Made by a program: the position numbers and the translations under genes. A DNA stretch of 62,028 nucleotides, taken from contig NZ_QLTK01000039.1 in assembly GCF_003269035.1 (NCBI RefSeq), positions 1-62,028 of the forward strand, given 5' to 3'. The notes under the pieces are model-generated. The model was given only the letters and a program-made list of their open reading frames with translations, did not search any database and was not told the DNA's origin. This document shows positions 18,066 through 26,566 of this stretch, in pieces (within the stretch, counting starts at the first letter, position 1; each line of letters begins with the position of its first letter). The stretch is from Paraburkholderia bryophila. Lineage in GTDB: Bacteria > Pseudomonadota > Gammaproteobacteria > Burkholderiales > Burkholderiaceae.

Positions 18066-18641
18066 CTAGTTGCGGTAGGGCGAGCCTTCCGGCTGACGCT
18101 GATCCTCGCCCTGGCGCGGCATGCCGCGCCCCGATCCGCGCTCTTCGTTGTAGCGGGCCACGTCGGCGCGAATCGAACCCGCGCGAACCGGCGCATTGGC
18201 CGGCGGCCGAGGCACCCCACGCGATTCGGCGCTGACCGGCGTAATGGCTCCGGCGTACTGCATGCCGCCGCGGCTGTCGCCGGGATACCCGCTCGGGCCG
18301 GTGACGCGATGCATGCCCGGGTGATACGCGCCGAAGCCGTTGTTGCCGCCATTGCCGCCGGCGTAGGCTGCACCGCCTTGCGGCAGGCCTGCGTTGCGAT
18401 CGACCGCGAGATTACGGACAGGAGCAGGTCTTGCGGCCGGCATACCGTAGTCGCGGCCACCGCCGCGCACGTCGCCGCGCATGACGCGATTCGCGGCGAC
18501 ATGCGAATAACCGCCGCCACCACCGCCGCCGAAGTGCGGCACGCCCGGCGCTTTCGCATAGGCGAACGAGCACAGCGCGGCGATAACCGCGCCCAACGCC
18601 CAGTGCTTCGTTCTCGACAACCCGTCCACCTGATGACTCAC
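18066..18641 (-). CDS. Glycine-rich exported protein of unknown function
   Basis: A 191-residue hypothetical protein. With the GTG start at 18641 it opens VSHQVDGLSRTKHWALGAV, a plausible signal peptide ending SFAYAK, then a block of eight glycines after PHFGG, and then Gly/Pro/Arg/Asn-rich low-complexity sequence to a charged C-terminus (GRGMPRQGEDQRQPEGSPYRN region). I recognise no domain. The frame is open to 18791, but the sequence before the GTG has no signal-peptide logic. No clear Shine-Dalgarno is present, so the start is uncertain. Likely periplasmic or envelope-associated. Confidence 0.55.
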   Translation of the reverse strand: MSHQVDGLSRTKHWALGAVIAALCSFAYAKAPGVPHFGGGGGGGYSHVAANRVMRGDVRGGGRDYGMPAARPAPVRNLAVDRNAGLPQGGAAYAGGNGGNNGFGAYHPGMHRVTGPSGYPGDSRGGMQYAGAITPVSAESRGVPRPPANAPVRAGSIRADVARYNEERGSGRGMPRQGEDQRQPEGSPYRN

Positions 18642-19197
18642 ACGCCCGAAGACTTGCCTGGAGCCCACCGTTCGAGCTGCGATGGACTGGTTTGGGGACT
18701 GGCGCGAGCGCTGCGTTTCTAGCGCAGCGCGACGCATCCCGACGGCCTTTGAACCGTAATTTATGGGTGGCGGCAAAGGGTGTCGAGCCAAAAAGTGTTA
18801 GGCCTCCGCCGCGGATGTAACACCTTGTTACTGCGACGTTTTTCTACGACACAACCCTTGCGCCGCGGCCCTGAAACCGCTTGTTCATAAGGCTTTGCCG
18901 CAGGCCCGGAGCAGATATGCGTATGACGAATCGGCGCCCTTTTTTTGGGCCCGATCGTTAAAACCGCATGGACCAAACCGGGTGCGTCGCCAATACTGGA
19001 AACGTGATGGCTAACGTCGGCCTGCCACTCACCGCTCCGTCGTGTTGATGCGCCTTTCTCATTAATCGATTCGGCAAATGAATTTGCATTTTTAATCGAT
19101 ATAAAATAACAATAGCCTTTTGCCACGACCGGAGGCGGCCTTCGCGCGCGCCTCTCGCGCATTGTCCGCATCCGCATCACCGAATTGAGATTCCGCC
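18642..19197. other. Intergenic region before the BASS transporter
   Basis: No gene is supported. Near the right end, TTAATCGAT occurs twice (about 19063-19071 and 19092-19100) around a GCAAAT/ATTTGC inverted repeat, followed by TATAAAAT (about 19100-19107). This AT-rich cluster is the likely promoter zone of the transporter gene. A GCCC-T7-GGGC motif occurs near 18937-18952; it is short and not a convincing terminator. Confidence 0.35.
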
Positions 19198-20223
19198 ATG
19201 GCTCGCCCGAAACTGCTTCCCGACAACTTCACCTTATGTCTCGTCGGCACGGTGATCCTTGCCAGCTTGCTGCCGGTTCACGGGCAGGCCGCCGTCGGCT
19301 TCAACTGGCTGACGAACGTGGCGGTCGGCCTGCTGTTCTTCCTGCACGGCGCGAAGCTGTCACGCGAAGCGATTATTGCGGGCGCGACGCATTGGCGGCT
19401 TCATCTGGTCGTGCTGCTCAGCACGTTCGCGCTGTTTCCGCTCCTCGGCCTCGCGTTGAAGCCGCTGCTTTCGCCACTTGTCACGCCGGCGCTCTATGCG
19501 GGGGTCCTCTTCCTCTGCACGCTGCCTTCTACAGTTCAGTCGTCGATTGCGTTCACGTCCATCGCCAAAGGCAATGTGCCGGCCGCTGTGTGTAGCGCGT
19601 CGGCCTCGAGCCTGCTCGGCATCTTCATCACGCCCGCACTCGTCAGCGTCGTAGTCACCAATCAGGCCGCGGGCGGCAGTTCGCCGTGGCACACGGTGGG
19701 CAATATCGTGCTGCAACTGCTGGTGCCGTTCGTGGCCGGGCAGTTGCTGCGCCCGCTGATCGGCAAGTGGATCGAGCGCCATCGCGGTGTGCTGAAATTC
19801 GTCGACCAGGGTTCGATCCTGCTGGTGGTGTACGGCGCCTTCAGCGAAGCGGTGAACGAAGGCCTGTGGCATCAGATTCCGCTCTCCGCGCTCGGCGGGT
19901 TGCTGCTGATCAACGTGGTACTGCTCGCGCTCGCGCTGGCCGTGACGATCTTCGTCAGCAAGCGGCTCGGCTTTAACCGCGCCGACCAGATCACCATCAT
20001 CTTCTGCGGCTCGAAGAAGAGCCTCGCGGCCGGTGTGCCGATGGCCAAGGTGATCTTTTCCTCGCACGCGGTGGGCGCCGTGGTGTTGCCGCTCATGCTG
20101 TTCCACCAGATCCAGCTGATGGTGTGCGCCGCGCTCGCGCAGCGCTGGGGCGCTCGCGACACCAGCGGCGAAAAGCGCGCTGCCGCGCGCGAAGGATCCG
20201 CCGCCGCCATGGTCCGACGGTAA
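19198..20223 (+). CDS. Bile acid:sodium symporter family (YfeH-like) transporter
   Basis: A 341-residue polytopic membrane protein with about ten hydrophobic segments, of the SBF-like/YfeH branch of the BASS superfamily: NWLTNVAVGLLFFLHGAKLSREA, TLPSTVQSSIAFTSIAKGNVPAAV with the crossover Pro/Ser-rich motif, and FCGSKKSLAAGVPMAKVIF. It is predicted to move an organic anion with sodium across the inner membrane; the substrate is unknown. It is a single-gene unit: a promoter-like AT-rich region precedes it and a terminator follows at 20282. Confidence 0.87.
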   Translation: MARPKLLPDNFTLCLVGTVILASLLPVHGQAAVGFNWLTNVAVGLLFFLHGAKLSREAIIAGATHWRLHLVVLLSTFALFPLLGLALKPLLSPLVTPALYAGVLFLCTLPSTVQSSIAFTSIAKGNVPAAVCSASASSLLGIFITPALVSVVVTNQAAGGSSPWHTVGNIVLQLLVPFVAGQLLRPLIGKWIERHRGVLKFVDQGSILLVVYGAFSEAVNEGLWHQIPLSALGGLLLINVVLLALALAVTIFVSKRLGFNRADQITIIFCGSKKSLAAGVPMAKVIFSSHAVGAVVLPLMLFHQIQLMVCAALAQRWGARDTSGEKRAAAREGSAAAMVRR

Positions 20224-20281
20224 ATACGCGCGCAATGCAAACAGGACATTCATAAGCGCCCTCCCTGAGCGTGATTCGAAG

Positions 20282-20307
20282 AAAGCCGCCTCGTGCGGCT
20301 TTTTTGT
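20282..20307 (+). terminator. Intrinsic terminator of the BASS transporter gene
   Basis: An 8-bp stem (20282-20289 with 20295-20302, AAAGCCGC) with loop CTCGT is followed by TTTTGTTATTTC. It lies 58 bases after the transporter stop. Confidence 0.85.
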
Positions 20308-20498
20308 TATTTCACGCGCAAACGCCCGCGCTGTCGCCTCAGCCAGATGGCATAAGCCGAGTCCTGGGCGGGCCTAAAGTCCGGCTCGTCCCGGCATCCA
20401 GGACACGCACCACACCAGTGCGTCGCGTCACTAAAAATTCACTTAACTCTGCACCGACCGGGCCGATAAGCCGATCGTCTCCTGCTACGCCTACTGCC

Positions 20499-22349
20499 AT
20501 GCAACTTCGCTCGCCCTCCCGGTCCGCCACGCCGCGCATCGAGGAGTTGATCGCCCGGCGTGATCTTTTCGCGGTATTTCAGCCGATCGTCGATTTCGAA
20601 GACGGCGCGATCCTCGGCTACGAAGGTTTGATTCGCGGTCCGGCAGGCACGCCGCTCGAAACGCCGTTCGCGCTGTTCTCGCAAGCGCTCGCCGAAGGCT
20701 GCGCGATCGCGCTGGAACAGGCCGCTGCGCGCACTTGCGTCGAAGCCTTCGCCAAGCTCGATTTCGACGGCAAGCTGTTCCTGAATTTCAGCGCAGGCGC
20801 GATGCGTCAACTCACCGACGCGCGCGACGACACGCTCGCACTGCTACGGCACCGCGGTGTCGATCCGCGGCGGCTCGTGATCGAGCTGACCGAACAGAGT
20901 TCGATTCCCGACATCGGCAGCTTCCTGCCGGTGATATCGACGCTGCGCGCGGCCGGCGCGCAATTCGCGCTCGACGACTACGGCACCGCCAACGCCAGCA
21001 TGAATCTGTGGGTGCGTCTGCAACCGGACGTCGTGAAGATCGACCGCTTCTTCATCCACGAGATTGCCTGCGACCCGCTCAAGTTCGAAGCCGTGCGCGC
21101 CATGCAGCATTTCGCCAACGCGAGCGGCGCGCAACTGGTGGCCGAGGGCATCGAGAACGAGGCGGATCTGATCGTCGTGCGCGACATGGGGATCGGCTGC
21201 GGGCAGGGCTATTTCTTCGGCCGTCCGCATGCGCACCCGGCGCGCAAATTGAGCGACGACGCTCGCGACGCCTTGCGCGCCAATCACATCGCCGTATTCC
21301 CCGAGACCACGCGCGCGGTGAGTAGCGCGTCGCCGTCCGGCGGCATGGCGTCGGCGAAAATGCTGGTGCATGCGCCCGCGTTGCCGCGTCACGCCACCAA
21401 CAACGACGTGCTCGACCTGTTCAACCGCCTGCCCGACCTGCACGCGGTAGCGGTGGTCGAGAACGACCAGCCGGTCGCGCTGATCAACCGCCGCAGCTTC
21501 ATGGACCGCTACGCATTGCCGTACCACCGCGAGCTGTTCGGCAAGCGCCCTTGCCTGCAATTCGCCAACGCGTCGCCGGTGATTATCGAAAAGTCGATGA
21601 CCGTCGAGCAGATGGCCAAACTCCTCGCGAGCGACGACCAGCGCTATCTCGCCGACGGCTTCGTCATTACCGAGAACGGTCAGTACGCGGGACTCGGCAC
21701 CGGCGAGAAGCTGGTGCGCGCGGTGACCGAAGTGCGCATCGAAGCGGCGCGCTACGCGAACCCGCTGACCTTCCTGCCGGGCAACATCCCGATCAGCTCG
21801 CACATTGCCCGCCTGCTGGGCAACGACGCGGCCTTTCACGCGTGCTACGTCGATCTGAACCACTTCAAGCCGTTCAACGACCAGTACGGTTACTGGCAGG
21901 GTGACGAGGTGCTGAAATTCGCCGCGGCCGTGCTCGCCGAGGTGTGCGACCCGACCCGCGATTTTCTCGGCCACGTGGGCGGCGACGATTTCATGATCCT
22001 GTTCCAGAGCGATGACTGGCAGGCGCGCGTGCTGCGCGCGATCCACGTCTTCAACGAAGGCGCGCAGCGTTTCTACGCGCCGGCCGACCGGCTGGCGGGC
22101 GGCATTCACGGCGAAGACCGGCGCGGCAATCCGAGCTTCTTCGCGTTCGTGACGATGGCGATTGGCTGCGTGCGCGTCGAACCGGCCAGCGGTCCGTCGC
22201 TGTACAACAGCGAGGAAATCGCGTCGGTCGCGGCGGTGGCCAAGCGGCGCGCGAAACACGAAGCGAGCGGCTTCGTGCTGATCGACGCCGACGAAAGCGT
22301 CGTCTTGCTGCGCGGCCAGGCTGAGGCGGCTCACGCGCATATCGACTGA
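20499..22349 (+). CDS. EAL-CBS-GGDEF cyclic-di-GMP signalling protein
   Basis: A 616-residue soluble protein with reversed domain order: EAL phosphodiesterase domain (about 15-260), two CBS-like repeats (about 295-420) and GGDEF domain (about 430-605). In the EAL part the signature is YEGLIRG (E42), with ELTEQ, DDYGTANASMNLW, KIDRFF and VAEGIENEADL all present, so metal and substrate residues look intact. The GGDEF signature is GGDDF (494-498). No membrane segment is seen, so input probably comes through the CBS pair, which commonly binds adenosine nucleotides. Start ATG 20499 is chosen over the open frame from 20271, which covers the preceding terminator. Confidence 0.87.
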   Translation: MQLRSPSRSATPRIEELIARRDLFAVFQPIVDFEDGAILGYEGLIRGPAGTPLETPFALFSQALAEGCAIALEQAAARTCVEAFAKLDFDGKLFLNFSAGAMRQLTDARDDTLALLRHRGVDPRRLVIELTEQSSIPDIGSFLPVISTLRAAGAQFALDDYGTANASMNLWVRLQPDVVKIDRFFIHEIACDPLKFEAVRAMQHFANASGAQLVAEGIENEADLIVVRDMGIGCGQGYFFGRPHAHPARKLSDDARDALRANHIAVFPETTRAVSSASPSGGMASAKMLVHAPALPRHATNNDVLDLFNRLPDLHAVAVVENDQPVALINRRSFMDRYALPYHRELFGKRPCLQFANASPVIIEKSMTVEQMAKLLASDDQRYLADGFVITENGQYAGLGTGEKLVRAVTEVRIEAARYANPLTFLPGNIPISSHIARLLGNDAAFHACYVDLNHFKPFNDQYGYWQGDEVLKFAAAVLAEVCDPTRDFLGHVGGDDFMILFQSDDWQARVLRAIHVFNEGAQRFYAPADRLAGGIHGEDRRGNPSFFAFVTMAIGCVRVEPASGPSLYNSEEIASVAAVAKRRAKHEASGFVLIDADESVVLLRGQAEAAHAHID

Positions 22350-22404
22350 CGGACCCAAACGAAAGCGCATGACACGAAGCGTGACTGAAATATCCTTTTA
22401 CGCG

Positions 22405-22431
22405 GCTGTTTAGTCAATTTTACTAAACAGC
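22405..22431. promoter_or_regulatory. Candidate operator for the LacI-family regulator
   Basis: A perfect inverted repeat GCTGTTTAGT (22405-22414) and ACTAAACAGC (22422-22431) with a 7-base spacer lies in the promoter region of the LacI gene. A second copy of the half-site, TTTACTATACA (22508-22518), compared with TTTACTAAACA (22419-22429), occurs 89 bases further on and closer to the start codon. Two related sites before a LacI-type gene suggest autoregulation with looping. No T-run follows, so it is not a good terminator for the preceding gene. Confidence 0.55.
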
Positions 22432-22571
22432 ATGTTTCGGGCCAACACCAGCACTCAAGGGTATTTCCGGGTGCTAGGCGAGGCGTTTTTCGGCAAGGCA
22501 AGGCACGTTTTACTATACAATCGCCGGACTCCAACACCGTGCGGTCGCGTGCTCGCAGCCGCCTGATTTCG

Positions 22572-23558
22572 ATGGCCACAACCATCCGCGACGTCGCCCG
22601 CGCGGCCAGCGTGTCGATCGGCACCGTCTCACGCGCCTTGAAGAACCAGCCGGGGTTGTCCGAGGCGACCCGCGAACGCGTCGTCGAAGCGGCGCGGCAA
22701 CTCGGTTACGACGCTGCCCAATTGCGGCCGCGCATCCGTCGGCTCACCTTCCTGTTGCACCGTCAGCACAACAACTTCGCCGTCAGCCCGTTCTTTTCGC
22801 ACGTGCTGCACGGGGTGGAAGACGCCTGTCGCGAACGCGGCATCGTGCCGTCGGTGCTGACCGCCGGCCCCACCGAAGACGTGCTCCAGCAACTACGCCT
22901 GCACGCGCCCGACGCGGTGGCGATTGCCGGTTTCGTCGAACCGGAAACGCTCACCACGCTGGTCGCGATGCAGCGGCCGCTCGTGCTGATCGATCTGTGG
23001 GCGCCGGGCTTGCGCTCGGTGAATCTCGACAACGCTGCTGGTGCCACCCTCGCCATGCGGCATCTGTTCGAGCAGCAACGCAAGCGCGTCGCGTTTATCG
23101 GCGGCTCGCTCGCGCACTTCAGCATCGCGCAGCGCGCGCTCGGTTACCGGCGCGCGTTTTTCGAAGCGGGCCTGCTGTTCGATCCGTCGCTGGAAGTGAC
23201 GATCGACGCCGGGTTCGACCCTGACAACGGCGCCGCGCGCGCCATGCATCAGTTGCTCGATGCGCCGGGCCCGCACCCCGACGCGGTGTTCGCATACAAC
23301 GACGCCGCCGCGCTCGCCGCGCTGCGCGCGTGCCTCGCGCGCGGCCTGCGCGTACCTGAAGATATCGCCATCATCGGCTTCGACGACATTCCCGCCACCG
23401 CCCATGCCACGCCGCCGCTGTCGACCATTTCGGTCGACAAGGAAGCGCTCGGCCGGCGCGGCGTCGAGTTGCTGCTCGAAGACGCCCCCGCTGAACTCGA
23501 AGTCCGCTTGCCCGTCCATCTCATTGCCCGTGCCAGTACTTTGGTGAAAACGCCATGA
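22572..23558 (+). CDS. LacI-family transcriptional regulator
   Basis: A 328-residue repressor with the LacI helix-turn-helix and hinge (TIRDVARAASVSIGTVSRAL, then NQPGLSEATRERVVEAARQLGYDAAQLRPR) and a sugar-binding-protein-like effector domain (FSHVLHGVEDACRERG, FIGGSLAHFSIAQRALGYRRAF, DIAIIGFDDIPATAHATPPLST). ATG 22572 starts exactly at the DNA-binding domain; an open frame from 22539 is not used. It overlaps the AGE-type isomerase gene by four bases (ATGA), so it is the first gene of the sugar operon that it presumably controls. Confidence 0.93.
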   Translation: MATTIRDVARAASVSIGTVSRALKNQPGLSEATRERVVEAARQLGYDAAQLRPRIRRLTFLLHRQHNNFAVSPFFSHVLHGVEDACRERGIVPSVLTAGPTEDVLQQLRLHAPDAVAIAGFVEPETLTTLVAMQRPLVLIDLWAPGLRSVNLDNAAGATLAMRHLFEQQRKRVAFIGGSLAHFSIAQRALGYRRAFFEAGLLFDPSLEVTIDAGFDPDNGAARAMHQLLDAPGPHPDAVFAYNDAAALAALRACLARGLRVPEDIAIIGFDDIPATAHATPPLSTISVDKEALGRRGVELLLEDAPAELEVRLPVHLIARASTLVKTP

Positions 23559-24838
23559 CGCAATCCGATTCGCTTCATCCCGCCAGCGGCGTTGCCGCGC
23601 CGTCCGTCGACAATTTCCGCAGCCGCGAGTTTCTGCTCGCGCACATAGAGGACACACTGCGTTTTTACGCGCCGAACGTGTTCGATCCGAGCGGCGGCTT
23701 CTTCCATTTTTTCCGCGACGACGGGTCGATCTACGACAAAACCACGCGGCACCTGGTGAGCAGTTGCCGCTATGTGTTCAACTACGCGATGGCGTATCGC
23801 CAGTTCGGCGACCCGCAGCATCTCGAGTACGCGCGCCACGGTCTGCGCTTTCTGCGTGAGGCGCATTGGGACGCCCAGCACGAAGGCTACGACTGGGAGC
23901 TCGAATGGCGCGACGGCCGCAAGCGCACGCTCGACGCCACGCGCCACTGCTACGGCCTCGCATTCGTGCTGCTTGCGTATTCGCATGCGGCAATGGCCGG
24001 CATCGAAGAAGCCAGGCCGATGATCGGCGCGACCTTCGAATTGATGGAGCACCGCTTCTGGGACGCCGCGGCCGGCCTCTACGCCGACGAAGCCTCGCCC
24101 GAATGGCGCGTCAGTTCGTATCGCGGTCAGAACGCCAACATGCACACCACCGAGGCGCTGCTCGCCGCGCACGAAGCGACCGGCCATCTGGTCTATCTGG
24201 ATCGCGCCGAACGGGTCGCGTCGAACATCACGCTGCGCCAGGCGAAGCTCTCGCAAGGTCTGGTGTGGGAACACTTTCACGCGGATTGGTCGGTCGACTG
24301 GCACTACAACGAGGAAGACAGTTCGAACATCTTCCGTCCGTGGGGCTTTCAGCCGGGGCATCAAACGGAGTGGGCCAAGCTGCTGCTGATTCTCGAGCGC
24401 TTCCGCCCGTTGCCGTGGCTATTGCCGCGCGCCATCGAACTGTTCGACGCCGCCATGACGCACGCCTGGGACGAAGACCACGGCGGCCTCTACTACGGCT
24501 TCGGCCCGGACGGCACCGTGTGCGACCACGACAAATACTTCTGGGTCCAGGCCGAAACCTTCGCGACCGCTGCGCTGCTCGGCAAGCGCACCGGCAACGA
24601 ACGCTTCTGGGACTGGTACGACGAGATCTGGCGCTATAGCTGGGCGCATTTCGTCGATCACAAGTACGGCGCGTGGTATCGCATCCTCACCTGCGACAAC
24701 CGCAAATACAGCGACGAAAAGAGTCCGGCCGGCAAGACCGATTACCACACGATGGGCGCGTGCTACGAAGTGCTGGCGCACGCCCTGTCCGACGGCGCGG
24801 CCGCCGCTGCGTCCGAATCCGCGGAGCACACGAAATGA
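23555..24838 (+). CDS. AGE-family epimerase/isomerase, mannose isomerase-like
   Basis: A 427-residue (alpha/alpha)6-barrel protein of the N-acylglucosamine 2-epimerase family. Typical features are RHLVSSCRYVFNYAMAYRQFG, GYDWELEWRDGRKRTLDATRHCYG, RGQNANMHTTEALLAAHEATG and FRPWGFQPGHQTEWAKLLLIL with the conserved His residues. The family includes D-mannose isomerase (mannose to fructose) and cellobiose/glucosamine epimerases. Being followed by a sugar kinase of the fructokinase type, with overlapping ATGA junctions on both sides, mannose isomerase is the most coherent reading; that specificity is inference. Confidence 0.85.
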   Translation: MTQSDSLHPASGVAAPSVDNFRSREFLLAHIEDTLRFYAPNVFDPSGGFFHFFRDDGSIYDKTTRHLVSSCRYVFNYAMAYRQFGDPQHLEYARHGLRFLREAHWDAQHEGYDWELEWRDGRKRTLDATRHCYGLAFVLLAYSHAAMAGIEEARPMIGATFELMEHRFWDAAAGLYADEASPEWRVSSYRGQNANMHTTEALLAAHEATGHLVYLDRAERVASNITLRQAKLSQGLVWEHFHADWSVDWHYNEEDSSNIFRPWGFQPGHQTEWAKLLLILERFRPLPWLLPRAIELFDAAMTHAWDEDHGGLYYGFGPDGTVCDHDKYFWVQAETFATAALLGKRTGNERFWDWYDEIWRYSWAHFVDHKYGAWYRILTCDNRKYSDEKSPAGKTDYHTMGACYEVLAHALSDGAAAAASESAEHTK

Positions 24839-25770
24839 GCCAACTCAACGCAAACCACACAAGCCGCGCGGACACCGCATTCCCGCTGTTCGTCTCGGCC
24901 GGCGACATCCTCACCGATCTCGTGCGCACCGGCGCTTCGCAATGGCTATCGCGGCCCGGCGGCGCCGGCTGGAACGTGGCGCGCTGCGTCGCGCGGCTCG
25001 GTTTGCCGACCGCCTGCGCCGGCTCGCTCGGTGTCGACAATTTCTCCGACGAGCTGTGGAACGCGAGCGTCGCCGCCGGACTCGACATGCGCTTCATGCA
25101 GCGCGTTACGCGCCCCCCGCTGCTGGCGATCGTGCATCAGACGCATCCGCCCGCGTATTTTTTCATGGGCGAAAACGGCGCCGATCTGGCCTTCGATCCG
25201 GCGCAGTTGCCGGCCGGCTGGCGCGAGTATGTGAAGTGGGCGCACTTCGGCTGCATCAGCCTCGTGCGGCAGCCGCTCGGCGATACGCTGGCGGCGCTCG
25301 CGGCGCAGTTGCGTTCGCAAGGCGTGAAGATCAGCTTCGATCCGAACTACCGCAATCTGATGGAGCACGGCTACGAGCCGACCTTGCGCAAGATGGCCGC
25401 GCTCGCGGATCTGATCAAAGTCTCGGACGAAGATCTGCGCCTGCTGTTCAAAACCGACGACGAAGCCGCCGCGCTCGCCCAACTGCAAGCCATGAATCCG
25501 GCCGCCACCGTGCTGGTGACGCGTGGACCGGAGGCGGCGCTGTTGATCGACGGCGCGATGGTGGTCGAAGCGCGCCCGCCGCGCGTCGAAGTCGTCGACA
25601 CGGTGGGCGCGGGCGACGCGTCGATCGGCGGCCTGCTGTTCAGTCTGATGACGGCGCCGCAGCGCGCGTGGCCCGAACATCTGGCGTTCGCGCTGGCGGC
25701 CGGCGCGGCGGCTTGCCGGCATGCCGGCGCGCACGCGCCCACGCTCGATGAAGTCGTCGCACTGCTGTAA
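24835..25770 (+). CDS. PfkB-family sugar kinase, fructokinase-like
   Basis: A 311-residue ribokinase/PfkB-family kinase. The N-terminal part has RPGGAGWNVARCVARLG (sugar-binding GG motif), the middle ISFDPNYRNLM, and the C-terminal ATP/catalytic motif VVDTVGAGDASIGG with the catalytic Asp in GAGD. The last position of the signature is Ser instead of the more usual Phe. ATG 24835 overlaps the upstream stop as ATGA. It probably phosphorylates the ketose made by the AGE-family enzyme, giving fructose 6-phosphate. Confidence 0.87.
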   Translation: MSQLNANHTSRADTAFPLFVSAGDILTDLVRTGASQWLSRPGGAGWNVARCVARLGLPTACAGSLGVDNFSDELWNASVAAGLDMRFMQRVTRPPLLAIVHQTHPPAYFFMGENGADLAFDPAQLPAGWREYVKWAHFGCISLVRQPLGDTLAALAAQLRSQGVKISFDPNYRNLMEHGYEPTLRKMAALADLIKVSDEDLRLLFKTDDEAAALAQLQAMNPAATVLVTRGPEAALLIDGAMVVEARPPRVEVVDTVGAGDASIGGLLFSLMTAPQRAWPEHLAFALAAGAAACRHAGAHAPTLDEVVALL

Positions 25771-25890
25771 TTCTGCTGCCTTGTGCGGCGCGCATTGTCA
25801 CTGACAAGGCGCGCCGCCAATGCGAAAGCCGGCGCTCCGTCATCGTGCTACGATGAAAAATCCGAACCCTTTGGAACCAGGAGCGTCGTC

Positions 25891-26121
25891 ATGGAAGACA
25901 TCACCTACACCAAAGGCATCTACACGGCCACGGCGTCGATAAAAGAAGTACAGAGCGACACCTGGCAGGGCGTGGTCACGCTCTCGCGCGACGAAGGCGA
26001 CGTCACCGCCGATCAGGAAACCACGGTCTACGAAGTGGACGCCACCTCGTCGACGCCGGAGGAAGCGCTCGAGGAAGCCAAGGCGCTCGCGCACCGCATT
26101 CTCGGCAGCATCGAACTTTAG
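25891..26121 (+). CDS. Small conserved-looking protein, function unknown
   Basis: A 76-residue acidic protein beginning MEDITYTKGIYTATASIKEV. It has an N-terminal beta-rich half and a helical C-terminal half (STPEEALEEAKALAHRILG). Start ATG 25891 has CAGGAG (25878-25883) upstream. I do not recognise a family. It is followed after 69 bases by another small gene on the same strand with a similar beta-then-helix outline, so the two may be related in function. Confidence 0.6.
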   Translation: MEDITYTKGIYTATASIKEVQSDTWQGVVTLSRDEGDVTADQETTVYEVDATSSTPEEALEEAKALAHRILGSIEL

Positions 26122-26190
26122 GCAGCAGTCCGGCGCCGCGCGCGTCGAAGGCGCGCCGCGCCACCTTGATCCAACCCGCTGGAGGCGATC

Positions 26191-26436
26191 ATGGCGGAAC
26201 AACTTTTCCTCTACGGCGTGTATTCGATACACGTCCGCCCTCTCGAACTCAACGGCGCGCGCTGGGATGCGGAATACGAAATCCGCCATCGCGACAAAGC
26301 AGTGAAAGCATGGACGACCGTGGGCGGCGATCACGGCTACGGCGACGCGACCGAAGCGATCGCCGAGGCGCATCGGCAAGCAGTGGACGATATCGAGCAC
26401 GGCGCCGGCATTCCGAAGCCAAGGGCGTTTCCGTAA
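26191..26436 (+). CDS. Small protein, function unknown
   Basis: An 81-residue protein starting MAEQLFLYGVYSIHVRPLEL with aromatic-rich beta strands, then EIRHRDKAVKAWTTVGG and a helix GDATEAIAEAHRQAVDDIEHG. GGAGG (26180-26184) precedes the ATG. No family recognised. Its layout (substituted-sheet plus helix, about 80 residues) resembles the preceding 76-residue protein. The KirBac gene follows 130 bases on. Confidence 0.6.
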   Translation: MAEQLFLYGVYSIHVRPLELNGARWDAEYEIRHRDKAVKAWTTVGGDHGYGDATEAIAEAHRQAVDDIEHGAGIPKPRAFP

Positions 26437-26566
26437 GCTGCGGCGCACACGTCCTTAGCCGCCCCGAACGGTGCGCGAGACGTGGGTCAAAGGTCGCGGC
26501 ATCGTGCCCTTGCACTTGTGAACGCCGTGCTACGCTTTGCGCGTTTTCATATCCCGCGAGCAAGAG

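Noticed and set aside
18930..18955. GCCC-T7-GGGC near 18940 as a terminator
   Set aside because: The T-run is in the loop rather than after the stem and no gene ends just before it.
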